NCBI GenBank assembly: GCA_001939945.1 | Contig: MOEB01000010.1 | Span: 1-64,000, forward strand | Source: Aerophototrophica crusticola | GTDB lineage: Bacteria; Pseudomonadota; Alphaproteobacteria; Azospirillales; Azospirillaceae | Reading direction: 5' to 3' | Length of the DNA: 64,000 bases | In this document: positions 22,924 through 29,929 of the stretch, in pieces | Layout of the letters: every line of letters starts with the position of its first letter | Numbering within the stretch: the first letter of the stretch is position 1 | Program-made: the position numbers and the translations under genes | Notes under the pieces: generated by a model | Database searches by the model: none | What the model was told of the DNA's origin: nothing | The model's input: only the letters and a program-made list of their open reading frames with translations

Positions 22924-22954
22924 GGTTTGTGAACAAACCAGCCTCCCCTACTAT
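22924..22954 (+). promoter_or_regulatory. Promoter overlapped by a perfect dyad upstream of urcA gene
   Basis: GGTTTGT-GA-ACAAACC (22924-22939) is a perfect 7-2-7 inverted repeat. Its TTTGTG serves as a possible -35, with TACTAT (22949-22954) as -10 at 17 bp. The region is markedly AT-rich for this genome. A regulator bound at the dyad would compete with RNA polymerase. Confidence 0.5.
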
Positions 22955-23072
22955 CCCCATGGGACAAGGGGCTTTGGCGCCCTGGCAGTCCTGGTGGGAA
23001 GGCGGATCGCCGTGCCCGCCCCGATCCACTCGAAAGCGGGGGACCTGACAGGCTCCCCCGTGGGAGGTGATC

Positions 23073-23459
23073 ATGGCACGATATGCGCTGGGGACCCTGG
23101 CGGGAGCGCTGGCCCTGCTGGTGGCAGGCATGGCGTCCGCGGCCGACCCTGACCTGACGGTCCGGGCGGAACGGGACGTGCGGACCGCCGACAGCTTCCG
23201 CATCCATGTCCCCTATGGCGACCTGGACCTGGCCAGCGCCGACGGGGTGGAGACCCTGCGGGACCGGGTACGGTCGGCCGCCTGGCAGGGCTGCTCCGGG
23301 CTGTACGAGGGCGACGGCCTTCTGGTCAGCCTACGGGTCCGGACCCGCTGCGCCGGCGACAGCAGCCGGGCCGGCTTGGCCCAGGTGGACCAAGTGGTGC
23401 GGCTGGCCCAGGACGGGAAGGATCCGGGCACCCGACTGGCGATGGCGTTCGCCAAGTGA
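23073..23459 (+). CDS. UrcA family protein
   Basis: 128 aa. ATG 23073 is chosen because GGAGG (23063-23067) lies 5 bp upstream; a GTG at 23067 falls inside that site. Signal peptide residues 1-24 (cleavage at ASA-AD). The mature protein has the UrcA pattern: RIHVPYGDLDLASADGVETLRDRVRSAAWQGC, then a second Cys in VRTRCAGDS, which can form a disulphide. UrcA-like proteins are small exported proteins of alphaproteobacteria with unknown function. Expressed from a promoter with a clear operator-like dyad. Confidence 0.85.
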   Translation: MARYALGTLAGALALLVAGMASAADPDLTVRAERDVRTADSFRIHVPYGDLDLASADGVETLRDRVRSAAWQGCSGLYEGDGLLVSLRVRTRCAGDSSRAGLAQVDQVVRLAQDGKDPGTRLAMAFAK

Positions 23460-23517
23460 CGGGCTGGCGCCGGGCGGGGGTGGGCCTGCCCGGCGCCGAT
23501 CTCATAGCAGCCGCCGT

Positions 23518-23537
23518 TGATCGTGACCGATCAACGC
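23518..23537. repeat. Palindrome TGATCGTGACCGATCA, copy 1
   Basis: TTGATCG-TGAC-CGATCAA adjoins the left end of the three-hairpin repeat. The same 16-bp word recurs, in inverted orientation, at 43474-43489 next to the partial repeat at 43438. So it probably belongs to a composite mobile or REP-like unit. Confidence 0.65.
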
Positions 23538-23540
23538 CCC

Positions 23541-23614
23541 CTCAAGCGCCGGGCGCCGCCATCCGGCGGCTTGGCTCACGCGGGCATGGGCCCGCGGGCC
23601 GGCAGTCGCCGGCC
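23541..23614 (+). repeat. Three-hairpin intergenic repeat, reference copy
   Basis: Layout: CTCAAGCGCCGGGC; hairpin GCCGCC-ATCC-GGCGGC; linker TTGGCTCA; hairpin CGCGGGC-ATG-GGCCCGCG; hairpin GGCCGGC-AGTC-GCCGGCC. Full copies also occur at 20978 (minus), 25111 (minus) and 33442 (plus); partial ones at 4378 and 43438. All are intergenic. Confidence 0.85.
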
Positions 23615-23615
23615 T

Positions 23616-23648
23616 CCAAGCGCATGAGTCAGAAACTCATGCGCTTGG
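23616..23648. terminator. Bidirectional hairpin at the end of the SDR gene
   Basis: CCAAGCGCATGAGT pairs perfectly with ACTCATGCGCTTGG across a 5-nt loop (14-bp stem). It starts 2 bp beyond the SDR stop and lies between convergent genes, so it probably terminates the SDR transcript. Confidence 0.6.
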
Positions 23649-23650
23649 TA

Positions 23651-24397
23651 TCACAGGCCCCGCAGGCCGCCGCTGGCCCGGATGACTTCCCCCGTCACCC
23701 AGGCGGCGTCCGGGCCGCAGAGCCAGGCGACGATGCTGGCGATGTCCTCCGGTGTGCCGATGCGGCCCAGGGCCGTGCGGGCCGTGATCTCCGGGATGCG
23801 GGAAGCGTCGCCGCGCTTGAAGCGGTCGGTGGCGGTGACGCCGGGGGCGACGGCGTTGACCGTGATGCCCCGCGGCCCCAGCTCCTGCGCCAGCACCTGG
23901 GTGAAGGCGTGCAGGGCGCCCTTGGAAGCGGCATAGGCGGCGCGGCCCGCCACCGGATAGTCGGTGATGACCGAGCCCAGGTTCACGATCCGCCCGCCCG
24001 GTGCCATGGACCGGGCCGCCGCCCGGGCGAGCAGGATCGGCGCCAGGGCATTGACCGCCAGGACCTGCGCAACCTCCGCCGCCGGCAGGTCCGCCAGGTT
24101 GGCGAAGCGACCGGTGCCGGCATTGTTCACCAGGATGTCCGGCCGGCCGAACCCGTCTGTCACCCGGTCGAACAGGGCCTCCGCCTGCGCCATGTCGGCA
24201 AGGTCGGCCCCGATGGCCCAGGCCTTCCCCCCGGCCCGTTCGATCTCTGTGGCCACCGCCTCCGCCCCGTCCCGGTCGGTGCCGTAATGCAGGGCAAGGG
24301 CGGCGCCGTCGGCGGCCAGCCGCTTGGCGATGGCGGCGCCGATCCCCTTGGAGGCGCCGGTGACCAGGGCGACCTTGCCCGACAGGGGGCGTTCCAT
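23651..24397 (-). CDS. SDR-family oxidoreductase
   Basis: 248 aa from ATG 24397 (MERPLSGKVALVTGASKGIG). Classical short-chain dehydrogenase: NAD(P) motif TGASKGIGAAIA; ADLADMAQ; NNAGTGRFANL; catalytic Ser in NLGSVITDY and Tyr/Lys in YAASKGALHAF; PGVTATDRF; GGLRG at the end. LHYGTDRDGAEAV after strand 2 favours NADP(H). The 3-oxoacyl-ACP reductase-like/glucose dehydrogenase-like branch fits best; the substrate cannot be told. Divergent from maiA by 47 bp. Confidence 0.9.
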   Translation of the reverse strand: MERPLSGKVALVTGASKGIGAAIAKRLAADGAALALHYGTDRDGAEAVATEIERAGGKAWAIGADLADMAQAEALFDRVTDGFGRPDILVNNAGTGRFANLADLPAAEVAQVLAVNALAPILLARAAARSMAPGGRIVNLGSVITDYPVAGRAAYAASKGALHAFTQVLAQELGPRGITVNAVAPGVTATDRFKRGDASRIPEITARTALGRIGTPEDIASIVAWLCGPDAAWVTGEVIRASGGLRGL

Positions 24398-24444
24398 GCA
24401 CTGTCTCCGCCAACGAACCATAAGCCGGGAGGATTTAGCACGCC

Positions 24445-25080
24445 ATGCGCCTCTATACCTACTTCCGCTCCAGCGCAGCCTACCGGGTCCGCATCGGCTT
24501 GGCGCTCAAGGGCCTGGATGCCGAGGCCGTGCCGGTGCACCTGGTGCGCGACGGCGGGCAGCACAAGAAGCCGGACTATCTGGGCAGGAACCCCCAGGGC
24601 TTCGTCCCGGCGCTGGAGGTAGGCGGCCAGGTCATCACCCAGTCGCTCGCCATCCTGGAATACCTGGAGGAGGCGCACCCGCAGCCGCCCCTGCTTCCCA
24701 AGGACCCGCTGGCGCGGGCCCGGGTGCGGTCCTTCGCCCTGGCCATCGCCTGCGACATCCACCCCCTGAACAATTTGCGGGTCCTGAAGCACCTGCGCGG
24801 CGGGCTGGGCCAGGACGAGGACGGGGTGAACCGCTGGGTCCGCCGCTGGATCGAGGAGGGCTTCACCGCCCTGGAGCGGATGGTGGAGCCGGGCGCCCCC
24901 TTCTGCTTCGGCGACGCCCCGGGCTTGGCGGAGGCCTGCCTGGTGCCGCAGATGTACAACGCCCGCCGCTTCGGCGCCGACCTCACGGATTTCCCCACCC
25001 TGGTCGCCATCGACGAGCGCTGCCGCGCCCTGCCGACCTTCCAGTCCGCCGCCCCGGACCGGCAGCCTGACGCGGAGTAG
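24445..25080 (+). CDS. maiA: Maleylacetoacetate isomerase (zeta-class GST)
   Basis: 211 aa. N-terminal thioredoxin fold with the zeta-class SSCS-like motif as YFRSSAAYRVRIGLALKG (active-site Ser-Ser at residues 9-10), NPQGFVPAL, ITQSLAILEYLEE; then the helical domain with CDIHPLNNLRVLKHL and FCFGDAPGLAEACLVPQMYNARRF. These match MaiA, which isomerises maleylacetoacetate to fumarylacetoacetate with glutathione. It completes the hmgA-fah pathway, though a 2OG oxygenase, TraB, UrcA and SDR genes separate it from them. Confidence 0.92.
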   Translation: MRLYTYFRSSAAYRVRIGLALKGLDAEAVPVHLVRDGGQHKKPDYLGRNPQGFVPALEVGGQVITQSLAILEYLEEAHPQPPLLPKDPLARARVRSFALAIACDIHPLNNLRVLKHLRGGLGQDEDGVNRWVRRWIEEGFTALERMVEPGAPFCFGDAPGLAEACLVPQMYNARRFGADLTDFPTLVAIDERCRALPTFQSAAPDRQPDAE

Positions 25081-25110
25081 GGCCGCGCCCGGCGCCTGAG
25101 GGATGGACAA

Positions 25111-25183
25111 GGCCCGCGACTGCGGGCCCGCGGGCCCATGCCCGCGCAAGCCCAGCCCGCGGAGCGGGCGCCCGGCGCTTGAG
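25111..25183 (-). repeat. Three-hairpin intergenic repeat, inverted copy
   Basis: On the minus strand: CTCAAGCGCCGGGCGCCCGC...GCGGGCTGGGC, then TTGCGCGGGCATGGGCCCGCG and GGCCCGC-AGTC-GCGGGCC. The changes relative to the reference copy are largely compensatory (GCCCGC/GCGGGC replaces GCCGCC/GGCGGC), so the hairpins are preserved. Between maiA and the flavoprotein gene. Confidence 0.75.
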
Positions 25184-25350
25184 GGCGCAAGGCGAAGACT
25201 TGCGTCAATCCGCGTCCGCTAAACCATATGAGCGGGGTGACGGGGCTCTTCCGTGGGGCTTCCGTTTCCTATATGCACCCCCGTGGGCAGCCGTTCTGCC
25301 ACAACCCCGCCGCGGGGGGCGGCCGGGGGCCGGTGCGTTGGGAGGGTCAG

Positions 25351-26748
25351 GTGAAGGCGTTGCGTCCGTTGGTCATGTCCGGCAAGGAGGTCCTGCCCCT
25401 GGTGGAGGGCGGCAAGGGCATCGCCGTGTCCAATGGGGAGAGTTCCGGCGCCTGGGCGGCGGCCGGCGGTATCGGCACCTTCTCGGGCGTCAATGCCGAC
25501 ACCTATGACGAGGACGGCCGGCCCGTCCCCCAGATCTATCATGGCCGTACCCGGCGGGAACGGCATGACGAGCTGGTCGCCTTCGGCATCCAGGGCGGCA
25601 TCGCCCAGGCCCGCATCGCGCATGAGATGTCGAACGGCCAGGGCCGCATCCACATGAACGTGCTGTGGGAGATGGGCGGGGCCGAGCGCATCCTGCACGG
25701 GGTGCTGGAAGGGTCGAAGGGCCTGATCCACGGCGTCACCTGCGGCGCCGGCATGCCGTACCGCATCGCGGAGATCGCGGTGCATTACGGGGTGCACTAC
25801 TACCCCATCGTCAGTTCCGCCCGCGCCTTCCGGGCCCTGTGGCTGCGCGCCTACAGCAAGTTCCCCGAGTTCCTGGGCGGCGTGGTCTATGAGGACCCCT
25901 GGCTGGCCGGCGGGCACAACGGCCTGTCCAACAGCGAGGACCCGCTGAAGCCGGAGGACCCGTACCCCCGCGTGGCCGCCCTGCGCACCATGATGAACAG
26001 CTTCGGCCTGACCGAGGTGCCCATCGTCATGGCCGGCGGCGTCTGGTGGATCAGCGAGTGGGAGCACTTCCTGGACAACCCGGAGATCGGGCCCATCGCC
26101 TTCCAGTTCGGCACCCGGCCCCTGCTGACCCAGGAAAGCCCCATCAGCACCGCCTGGAAGCAGAAGCTGCTGACCCTGAAGGCGGGCGACGTCTACCTGA
26201 ACCGCTTCTCCCCCACCGGGTTCTATAGCAGCGCCGTGCGCAACCCCTTCCTGGAGGAACTGCGCGGCCGGTCCGAGCGGCAGGTGGCCTATGCGGTGGA
26301 GCCGGTGGGCGAGCACACGGACGAGTTCCTGATCGGCCCCCGCGGCCGGCCCGTCTACCTGACGCCCCATGACAAGGAGCACGCGCAGGGTTGGGTGTCC
26401 CAGGGCTTCACCACCGCGCTGAAGACCCCCGACAACACCTTGATCTTCGTTACCCCGGAGAAGAGCCGGGAGATCCTGAAGGACCAGGTGGACTGCATGG
26501 GGTGCCTGTCCGCCTGCGCCTTCAGCAACTGGGCCCAGAACGAGGAGGGCACGACCGGCCGCAAGGCCGACCCGCGGTCCTTCTGCATCCAGAAGACGCT
26601 GCAGAACATCAGCCACTCCGAGGACGTGGAGCACCAGCTGATGTTCGCCGGCCACAACGCCTACCGCTTCGCCAACGACCCCTGGTACGCCGACGGCTTC
26701 GTCCCGACGGTGAAGCAGCTGGTGGACCGTATCCAGACGGGGTTCTGA
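25351..26748 (+). CDS. Nitronate monooxygenase-like NAD(P)H-dependent flavin oxidoreductase
   Basis: 465 aa from GTG 25351, preceded by GGGAGG at 5 bp; the longer ATG frame from 25228 would add a GC-rich leader. FMN-binding TIM-barrel of the 2-nitropropane dioxygenase family: RPLVMSGKEVLPLVEGGKGIAVSN, SGAWAAAGGIGTFSG, GFFxHGVTCGAGMPY-like GLIHGVTCGAGMPYRIA, EDPWLAGGHNGLSN (the GGHNG phosphate loop), VPIVMAGGVW, GPIAFQFGTRPLLT. The C-terminal half (after about 330) is an unusual extension containing the Cys cluster VDCMGCLSACAFSNW and a later Cys (SFCIQKT), which could hold an Fe-S centre or zinc. Typical enzymes are 320-360 aa. Confidence 0.85.
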   Translation: MKALRPLVMSGKEVLPLVEGGKGIAVSNGESSGAWAAAGGIGTFSGVNADTYDEDGRPVPQIYHGRTRRERHDELVAFGIQGGIAQARIAHEMSNGQGRIHMNVLWEMGGAERILHGVLEGSKGLIHGVTCGAGMPYRIAEIAVHYGVHYYPIVSSARAFRALWLRAYSKFPEFLGGVVYEDPWLAGGHNGLSNSEDPLKPEDPYPRVAALRTMMNSFGLTEVPIVMAGGVWWISEWEHFLDNPEIGPIAFQFGTRPLLTQESPISTAWKQKLLTLKAGDVYLNRFSPTGFYSSAVRNPFLEELRGRSERQVAYAVEPVGEHTDEFLIGPRGRPVYLTPHDKEHAQGWVSQGFTTALKTPDNTLIFVTPEKSREILKDQVDCMGCLSACAFSNWAQNEEGTTGRKADPRSFCIQKTLQNISHSEDVEHQLMFAGHNAYRFANDPWYADGFVPTVKQLVDRIQTGF

Positions 26749-26827
26749 GGGACGCCAACCCCCAGGTCGCGGGCCCGCCCACCGGGGGTTGGCCCGCGGT
26801 GGGGCGTGCGACATCGGCGACCTTAAC

Positions 26828-26965
26828 GTGACACAAGGTGACCTTAAGGTGACTAAAGGTGACGCTTAAGGAGACGGGCGTCACCTTCCAAGTGATTGAG
26901 ATACATGGAATATTTTCCTTAAAGAGACAAAGGAGACCGGTTCCGGATTTCGGTCACCTTTACCA
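26828..26965. repeat. Helically phased AAGGTGAC array
   Basis: GTGAC occurs at 26828, 26838, 26849 and 26859 and a variant GAGAC at 26871, each 10-12 bp apart, mostly within AAGGTGAC. Inverted words GTCACCTT follow at 26879 and GGTCACCTTTACC at 26952, with AGAGAC/GGAGAC forward words between. Same architecture as the other three arrays but with a different word and weaker symmetry. Confidence 0.65.
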
Positions 26966-27442
26966 GGGATCTCCTGAGCTTCGGGATGCGGGATTTCACA
27001 AGTCCAAGAACCGGCGCGGCGGGGCGCTGGCCCTGATCCTTGCATGTTATAGGAATTTTGTCTAGGAGCCATCCAGGGGTCGGGAGTGGCCCCCGGGCCG
27101 GCTGTTCCGCAGGGATTGGGGCTGGGGTGCGGAGGCCGGACCGGGGGCCCTTCTTATGGGCTCCCTTGCCGTCGGCGGGCCTTCCTGGATGGGGACAGGT
27201 CGGTTCCCTGTGCGGGTCGTTTGGGCTCACCCACGACCGACGACAGCCCTGACACGGCCGGGACCGGGAAACCCTGTCGGGGAGGGCGAAGAATTTTTGC
27301 CGGGTTGGTACGGGGCGAGCGCGCGGGCAGGGTTGCAGGCCGACCGGCGTTCCCTCCGCAACATCCCCAAGCCCGTCCCGTCATCCCCGCGGAAGCGCAT
27401 AGGCGCTGACACAATGACGACCCACCTTCTAGCTGCCCAACC

Positions 27443-27536
27443 GCCTCCCCTGCGAAAGCAGGGGCCCACGGTTTTTGACCCGGCGTCCAACGTGCCCCTG
27501 GTTGAAGAACTGTGGGCCCCTGCTTTCGCAGGGGAA
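27443..27536. repeat. Paired REP element (BIME-like), copy 2
   Basis: GCCTCCCCTGCGAAAGCAGGGGCCCAC-type left unit and its inverse GTGGG...CCCCTGCTTTCGCAGGGG, with TTTTTGACCCGG in the spacer. It matches copy 1 at 9209-9301 in both units and in the TTTGACCCGG spacer word. Confidence 0.8.
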
Positions 27537-27653
27537 GCAAGAAAGAGGCAATCAGTCCTAAGTTAGTACCCATGCGCGGAAGTGGGGACGCATGGGCCCC
27601 AAGCCCGACCTTGCCGCCTATCCGTCCCCGACGGGAACCAGGCCGGTGGACCC

Positions 27654-27688
27654 GTGACCCTGGGTCCCCGTGTTCGCGGGGATGACGG
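27654..27688. repeat. Single REP unit related to 12143-12266
   Basis: GTGACCCTGGGTCCCCG-TGTT-CGGGGATGACGG resembles the right half of the 12143-12266 element (TAGTGACCCTGGGTCCCGG-CTTGCG-CCGGGATGACG). A partner half (GTCATCCCCGCGGAAGCG) lies at 27383-27400. Confidence 0.65.
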
Positions 27689-27875
27689 TGGAAGAGGGCG
27701 GGGAACGGGGTACGGGCTGGACGCGGTGCCACGTTCGCACGGGACCCGACGGCCAAGCGATGGAGCCCGCCAATCCTTCGCCGCCTCCCTTGCCGTTGCC
27801 CGCCACACCGCCGTCCCCCGTTGCAAATTCCCCCGCCCCCGCGACAGGCTGGGCCCCACCGCCCGTGTAAGGGGC

Positions 27876-28523
27876 ATGACGGCGTTGAAGATGAGCATGC
27901 CGCCACCGCTGGCCGGCGGTGCGGCGGACCCGGCAAGCCCGGTCGCCCCTGCCCAGGCGGGGGAGCCGGACGATGACACGCTGCTGGCCCGCGCGGCCGG
28001 CGGGGACCGGCGGGCCTTCGCCCTGCTGGCCCGGCGGCACACGCCCAAGGCCCTGTCGGTCGCCCAGCGCATCCTGGGCAGCGCGGCGGAAGCCGACGAG
28101 GTGGTGCAGGAGGCGTGGCTGCGGGTCTGGAACAAGGCGGGGCAGTGGCGGCCCGACGGGACCGCGCGCTTTTCCACCTGGCTGCACCGGATCGTCGTCA
28201 ACCTTTGCCTGGACCGCCGCCGCCGGCCCGTGATGGCCGGGCTGGAGGAGGCCCCGGAGGAGGAGGACCCAAGCCCGGCCGCCCCCGACCTGCTGGCCCG
28301 CCGGCAGGTGGACGGGCAGGTGGCCGGGGCCCTGGCGGAGCTGCCCGAGCGCCAGCGGGCCGCCCTGTCGCTGTGCTATTATGAGGAACTGACCGCCGTG
28401 GAGGCGGGCCGCATCCTCGACCTGTCCGTGGCCGCCATGGAATCGCTGCTGGCCCGGGCCCGGCGTGCCCTGCGCGCCCGGCTCGCCGCCCGCGGGATCA
28501 CCGGGGCCGAGGAGGAACAATGA
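27876..28523 (+). CDS. RNA polymerase ECF sigma factor
   Basis: 215 aa from ATG 27876 (an internal ATG at 27894 is possible). Region 2: DDDTLLARAAGGDRRAFALLARRH...AEADEVVQEAWLRVWNKAGQW; RFSTWLHRIVVNLCLDRRRR; region 4: LAELPERQRAALSLCYYEELTAVEAGRILDLSVAAMESLLARARRALRARL. It redirects RNA polymerase to stress promoters. Its stop overlaps the next gene start (ATGA), and the next product is an anti-sigma-like membrane protein, followed by a periplasmic sensor. The first 35 residues are a Pro/Ala-rich, probably disordered, extension. Confidence 0.94.
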   Translation: MTALKMSMPPPLAGGAADPASPVAPAQAGEPDDDTLLARAAGGDRRAFALLARRHTPKALSVAQRILGSAAEADEVVQEAWLRVWNKAGQWRPDGTARFSTWLHRIVVNLCLDRRRRPVMAGLEEAPEEEDPSPAAPDLLARRQVDGQVAGALAELPERQRAALSLCYYEELTAVEAGRILDLSVAAMESLLARARRALRARLAARGITGAEEEQ

Positions 28524-28993
28524 CCACCGCCATGACCCTGGACGATTTGGCCTTCCTGCTGGACGCCTATGGCGCCGAGCCGGCCCGCTGGCCGGCGGAG
28601 CAGCGGGCGGCCGCCCTGGCCCTGGTGCTGGCCTCGCCCGAGGCGCGGCTGCTGCTGGAGGAGGCGAAGGCGGTGGACCGGCTGCTGGACCGGGAACCGA
28701 CCCCCGCCGTCGGCCTGGACCGGGTGGGGCGGGTGGTGGCCGCCACCCTGGCCGCCCTGCCGGCCGAACCCCGCCGCGGCGCCTGGCAGGCACTGCTGGC
28801 GCTGTTCGCCCCGCGGCCCGGCTGGGCGCCCGCGGCGGCGCTGGCCGCCTGTGCCGCCGCCGGGGTGCTGGTGGGGGCGGAGACGAACCTCGCCACGACC
28901 CTGCCCGCCGAGGCCGGCCAGCTCCAGACCCGCACCGCCGACCTGACCAGCGTCGCCTTCGCGCCGTCGACCATCGAGAGCCTGTTCCAATGA
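28520..28993 (+). CDS. Putative anti-sigma factor, single membrane helix
   Basis: 157 aa. An N-terminal helical domain (LDDLAFLLDAYGAEPARWPAEQRAAAL; LEEAKAVDRLLD), then a membrane segment at about residues 98-118 (AAALAACAAAGVLVGAE) and a short periplasmic tail. No zinc HxxxCxxC motif, so not a ZAS-type anti-sigma. The pairing with an ECF sigma by 4-nt overlap and with a downstream Spy/CpxP-like protein makes an anti-sigma role likely: it would hold the sigma factor at the membrane until a signal arrives. Assignment rests mostly on context. Confidence 0.72.
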   Translation: MTTAMTLDDLAFLLDAYGAEPARWPAEQRAAALALVLASPEARLLLEEAKAVDRLLDREPTPAVGLDRVGRVVAATLAALPAEPRRGAWQALLALFAPRPGWAPAAALAACAAAGVLVGAETNLATTLPAEAGQLQTRTADLTSVAFAPSTIESLFQ

Positions 28994-29583
28994 CCCTGTC
29001 CCCCACCCTTACCCGCGCGCTGCTGCTGGGCTCCGTCGGCCTGAACCTGTTCCTGCTGGGGACCCTGGTGCCGGGCTGGCTCCACCGTCCCCCGGAGCGG
29101 CCACCCCATGACCGGCTGCTGGTGGGCGGCCCCGGCGGGCCGGACGGGCCGTTGGGCATCGTGCGCCGCATCGCCGACGACCTGCCGCCCGCCGACGCGG
29201 AGATCCTGCGCGGCGCCTTCGACCCGGCCAGCGACGATTTCCGGCAACTGATGCAGGGCATGCGCCAGGAGCTGGAGCAACTCCGCTCCATCATCGGCAG
29301 GGAGCCCTTCGACGAGGCCGCCTTGCGCAAGGCCCTGGCCGAGGCCACCGCCGCCCGCACCCGGTTCGAGACCACCCAGCAGGAACGGCTGGCCACCGCC
29401 ATCGCCCGCATGTCGCCCGAGGGCCGCAAGCGCATGGCCGAGTGGAAAGGCCCCATCCGCATGCCCCTCAGGGGACCGGGCCCCGGCGGGCCGGACATGC
29501 TGATGCTGCGCGACGGCGGCCCGGGCGCCATCCCCATGGCCCCCGGCGAAGGCCCCCTGCCACCCCCACCGCCGAAGGGGTGA
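28990..29583 (+). CDS. Periplasmic heavy-metal sensor-like protein (Spy/CpxP/ZraP group)
   Basis: 197 aa from ATG 28990, overlapping the preceding stop by 4 nt. An uncleaved or cleaved N-terminal membrane segment (LLLGSVGLNLFLLGTLVPGWL) is followed by a helical hairpin typical of the heavy-metal resistance family: LGIVRRIADDLPPADAEILRGAF, RQLMQGMRQELEQLRSIIG, DEAALRKALAEATAARTRFE and QQERLATAIARMSPEGRKRMAEW. The LTxx-type repeats are replaced by ERLATAIARMSPEGR. The tail is Pro/Gly/Met-rich. Likely the periplasmic sensor/chaperone controlling the anti-sigma. Metal binding is not proven. Confidence 0.8.
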   Translation: MTLSPTLTRALLLGSVGLNLFLLGTLVPGWLHRPPERPPHDRLLVGGPGGPDGPLGIVRRIADDLPPADAEILRGAFDPASDDFRQLMQGMRQELEQLRSIIGREPFDEAALRKALAEATAARTRFETTQQERLATAIARMSPEGRKRMAEWKGPIRMPLRGPGPGGPDMLMLRDGGPGAIPMAPGEGPLPPPPPKG

Positions 29584-29929
29584 GGGGGAGCGCACGTGAG
29601 GGGATTGTGACCTATCAACACAGGTCCAGGGCAAGCGGTGAGGTGTTTGGGGAAAACGGATTTTAACGGATCAGAACGGATGTGAACGGAAAAGGGAAAG
29701 CCTTCTTTAGCCCCTCAGCGCTTCGACTGCTTGAAATCTACCAGTTTGAATATGAGTTTTTGTTCATCCGTTGAATCCGTTTCGATCCGTTCAAATCCGT
29801 TTTCCGAACACCACGCGCCACACGCGCGGCCGTCCGCAGAAGCTTCGCTGGGACAGGGCGCAAGCGCTGGCCCCATCAGCCGTGTATCCCAGGGGGAAGC
29901 CCCAGGGCCCGTCCGTCCGGCGGTGCCGC
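29584..29929. other. Gap between the sensor gene and the hybrid kinase, holding a phased array
   Basis: The two flanking genes are convergent. Half the gap is the AACGGAT array (29643-29812). No gene-like frame was found; the rest shows nothing specific. Confidence 0.5.
29643..29812. repeat. Helically phased AACGGAT array in long inverted arms, copy 1
   Basis: The left arm (29643-29689) is GTGTTTGGGGA followed by AACGGAT-TTT, AACGGAT-CAG, AACGGAT-GTG, AACGG: four words with an exact 10-bp period. The right arm (29768-29812) is the inverse: CCGTT-GA, ATCCGTT-TCG, ATCCGTT-CAA, ATCCGTTTTC then CGAACAC. The core of 78 bp is AT-richer than the genome. The same structure recurs at 53202-53414. Confidence 0.85.

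Larger units (their letters stand above)
26749..27875. other. Repeat-rich non-coding region, 1.1 kb
   Basis: No frame here has a ribosome site or family similarity; open frames on both strands are GC-driven. It holds the phased GTGAC array (26828-26965), a GTCATCCCC half-unit at 27377-27400, a paired REP element (27443-27536) and another GTGACCCTGGGTCCCC unit (27654-27688). The promoter of the downstream ECF sigma operon should lie in its last 180 bp, but no clear -35/-10 was found. Confidence 0.6.

Noticed and set aside
25219-26814. 531-codon minus-strand frame opposite the flavin oxidoreductase
   Set aside because: Shadow frame; the plus-strand gene has clear FMN-binding motifs.
27582-27875. 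N-terminal extension of the ECF sigma factor
   Set aside because: It runs through REP-like repeat DNA; ATG 27876 gives a normal sigma factor.
27154-27936. 260-codon minus-strand frame in the repeat region
   Set aside because: It is low-complexity, passes through two repeat units and has no ribosome site.
28520-28993. Zinc-binding (ZAS) anti-sigma factor
   Set aside because: The HxxxCxxC motif is absent; only context supports an anti-sigma role.
29643-29812. CRISPR array
   Set aside because: Repeats are 7-mers with 3-nt gaps and inverted arms; no 25-35 bp repeats with spacers and no cas genes.
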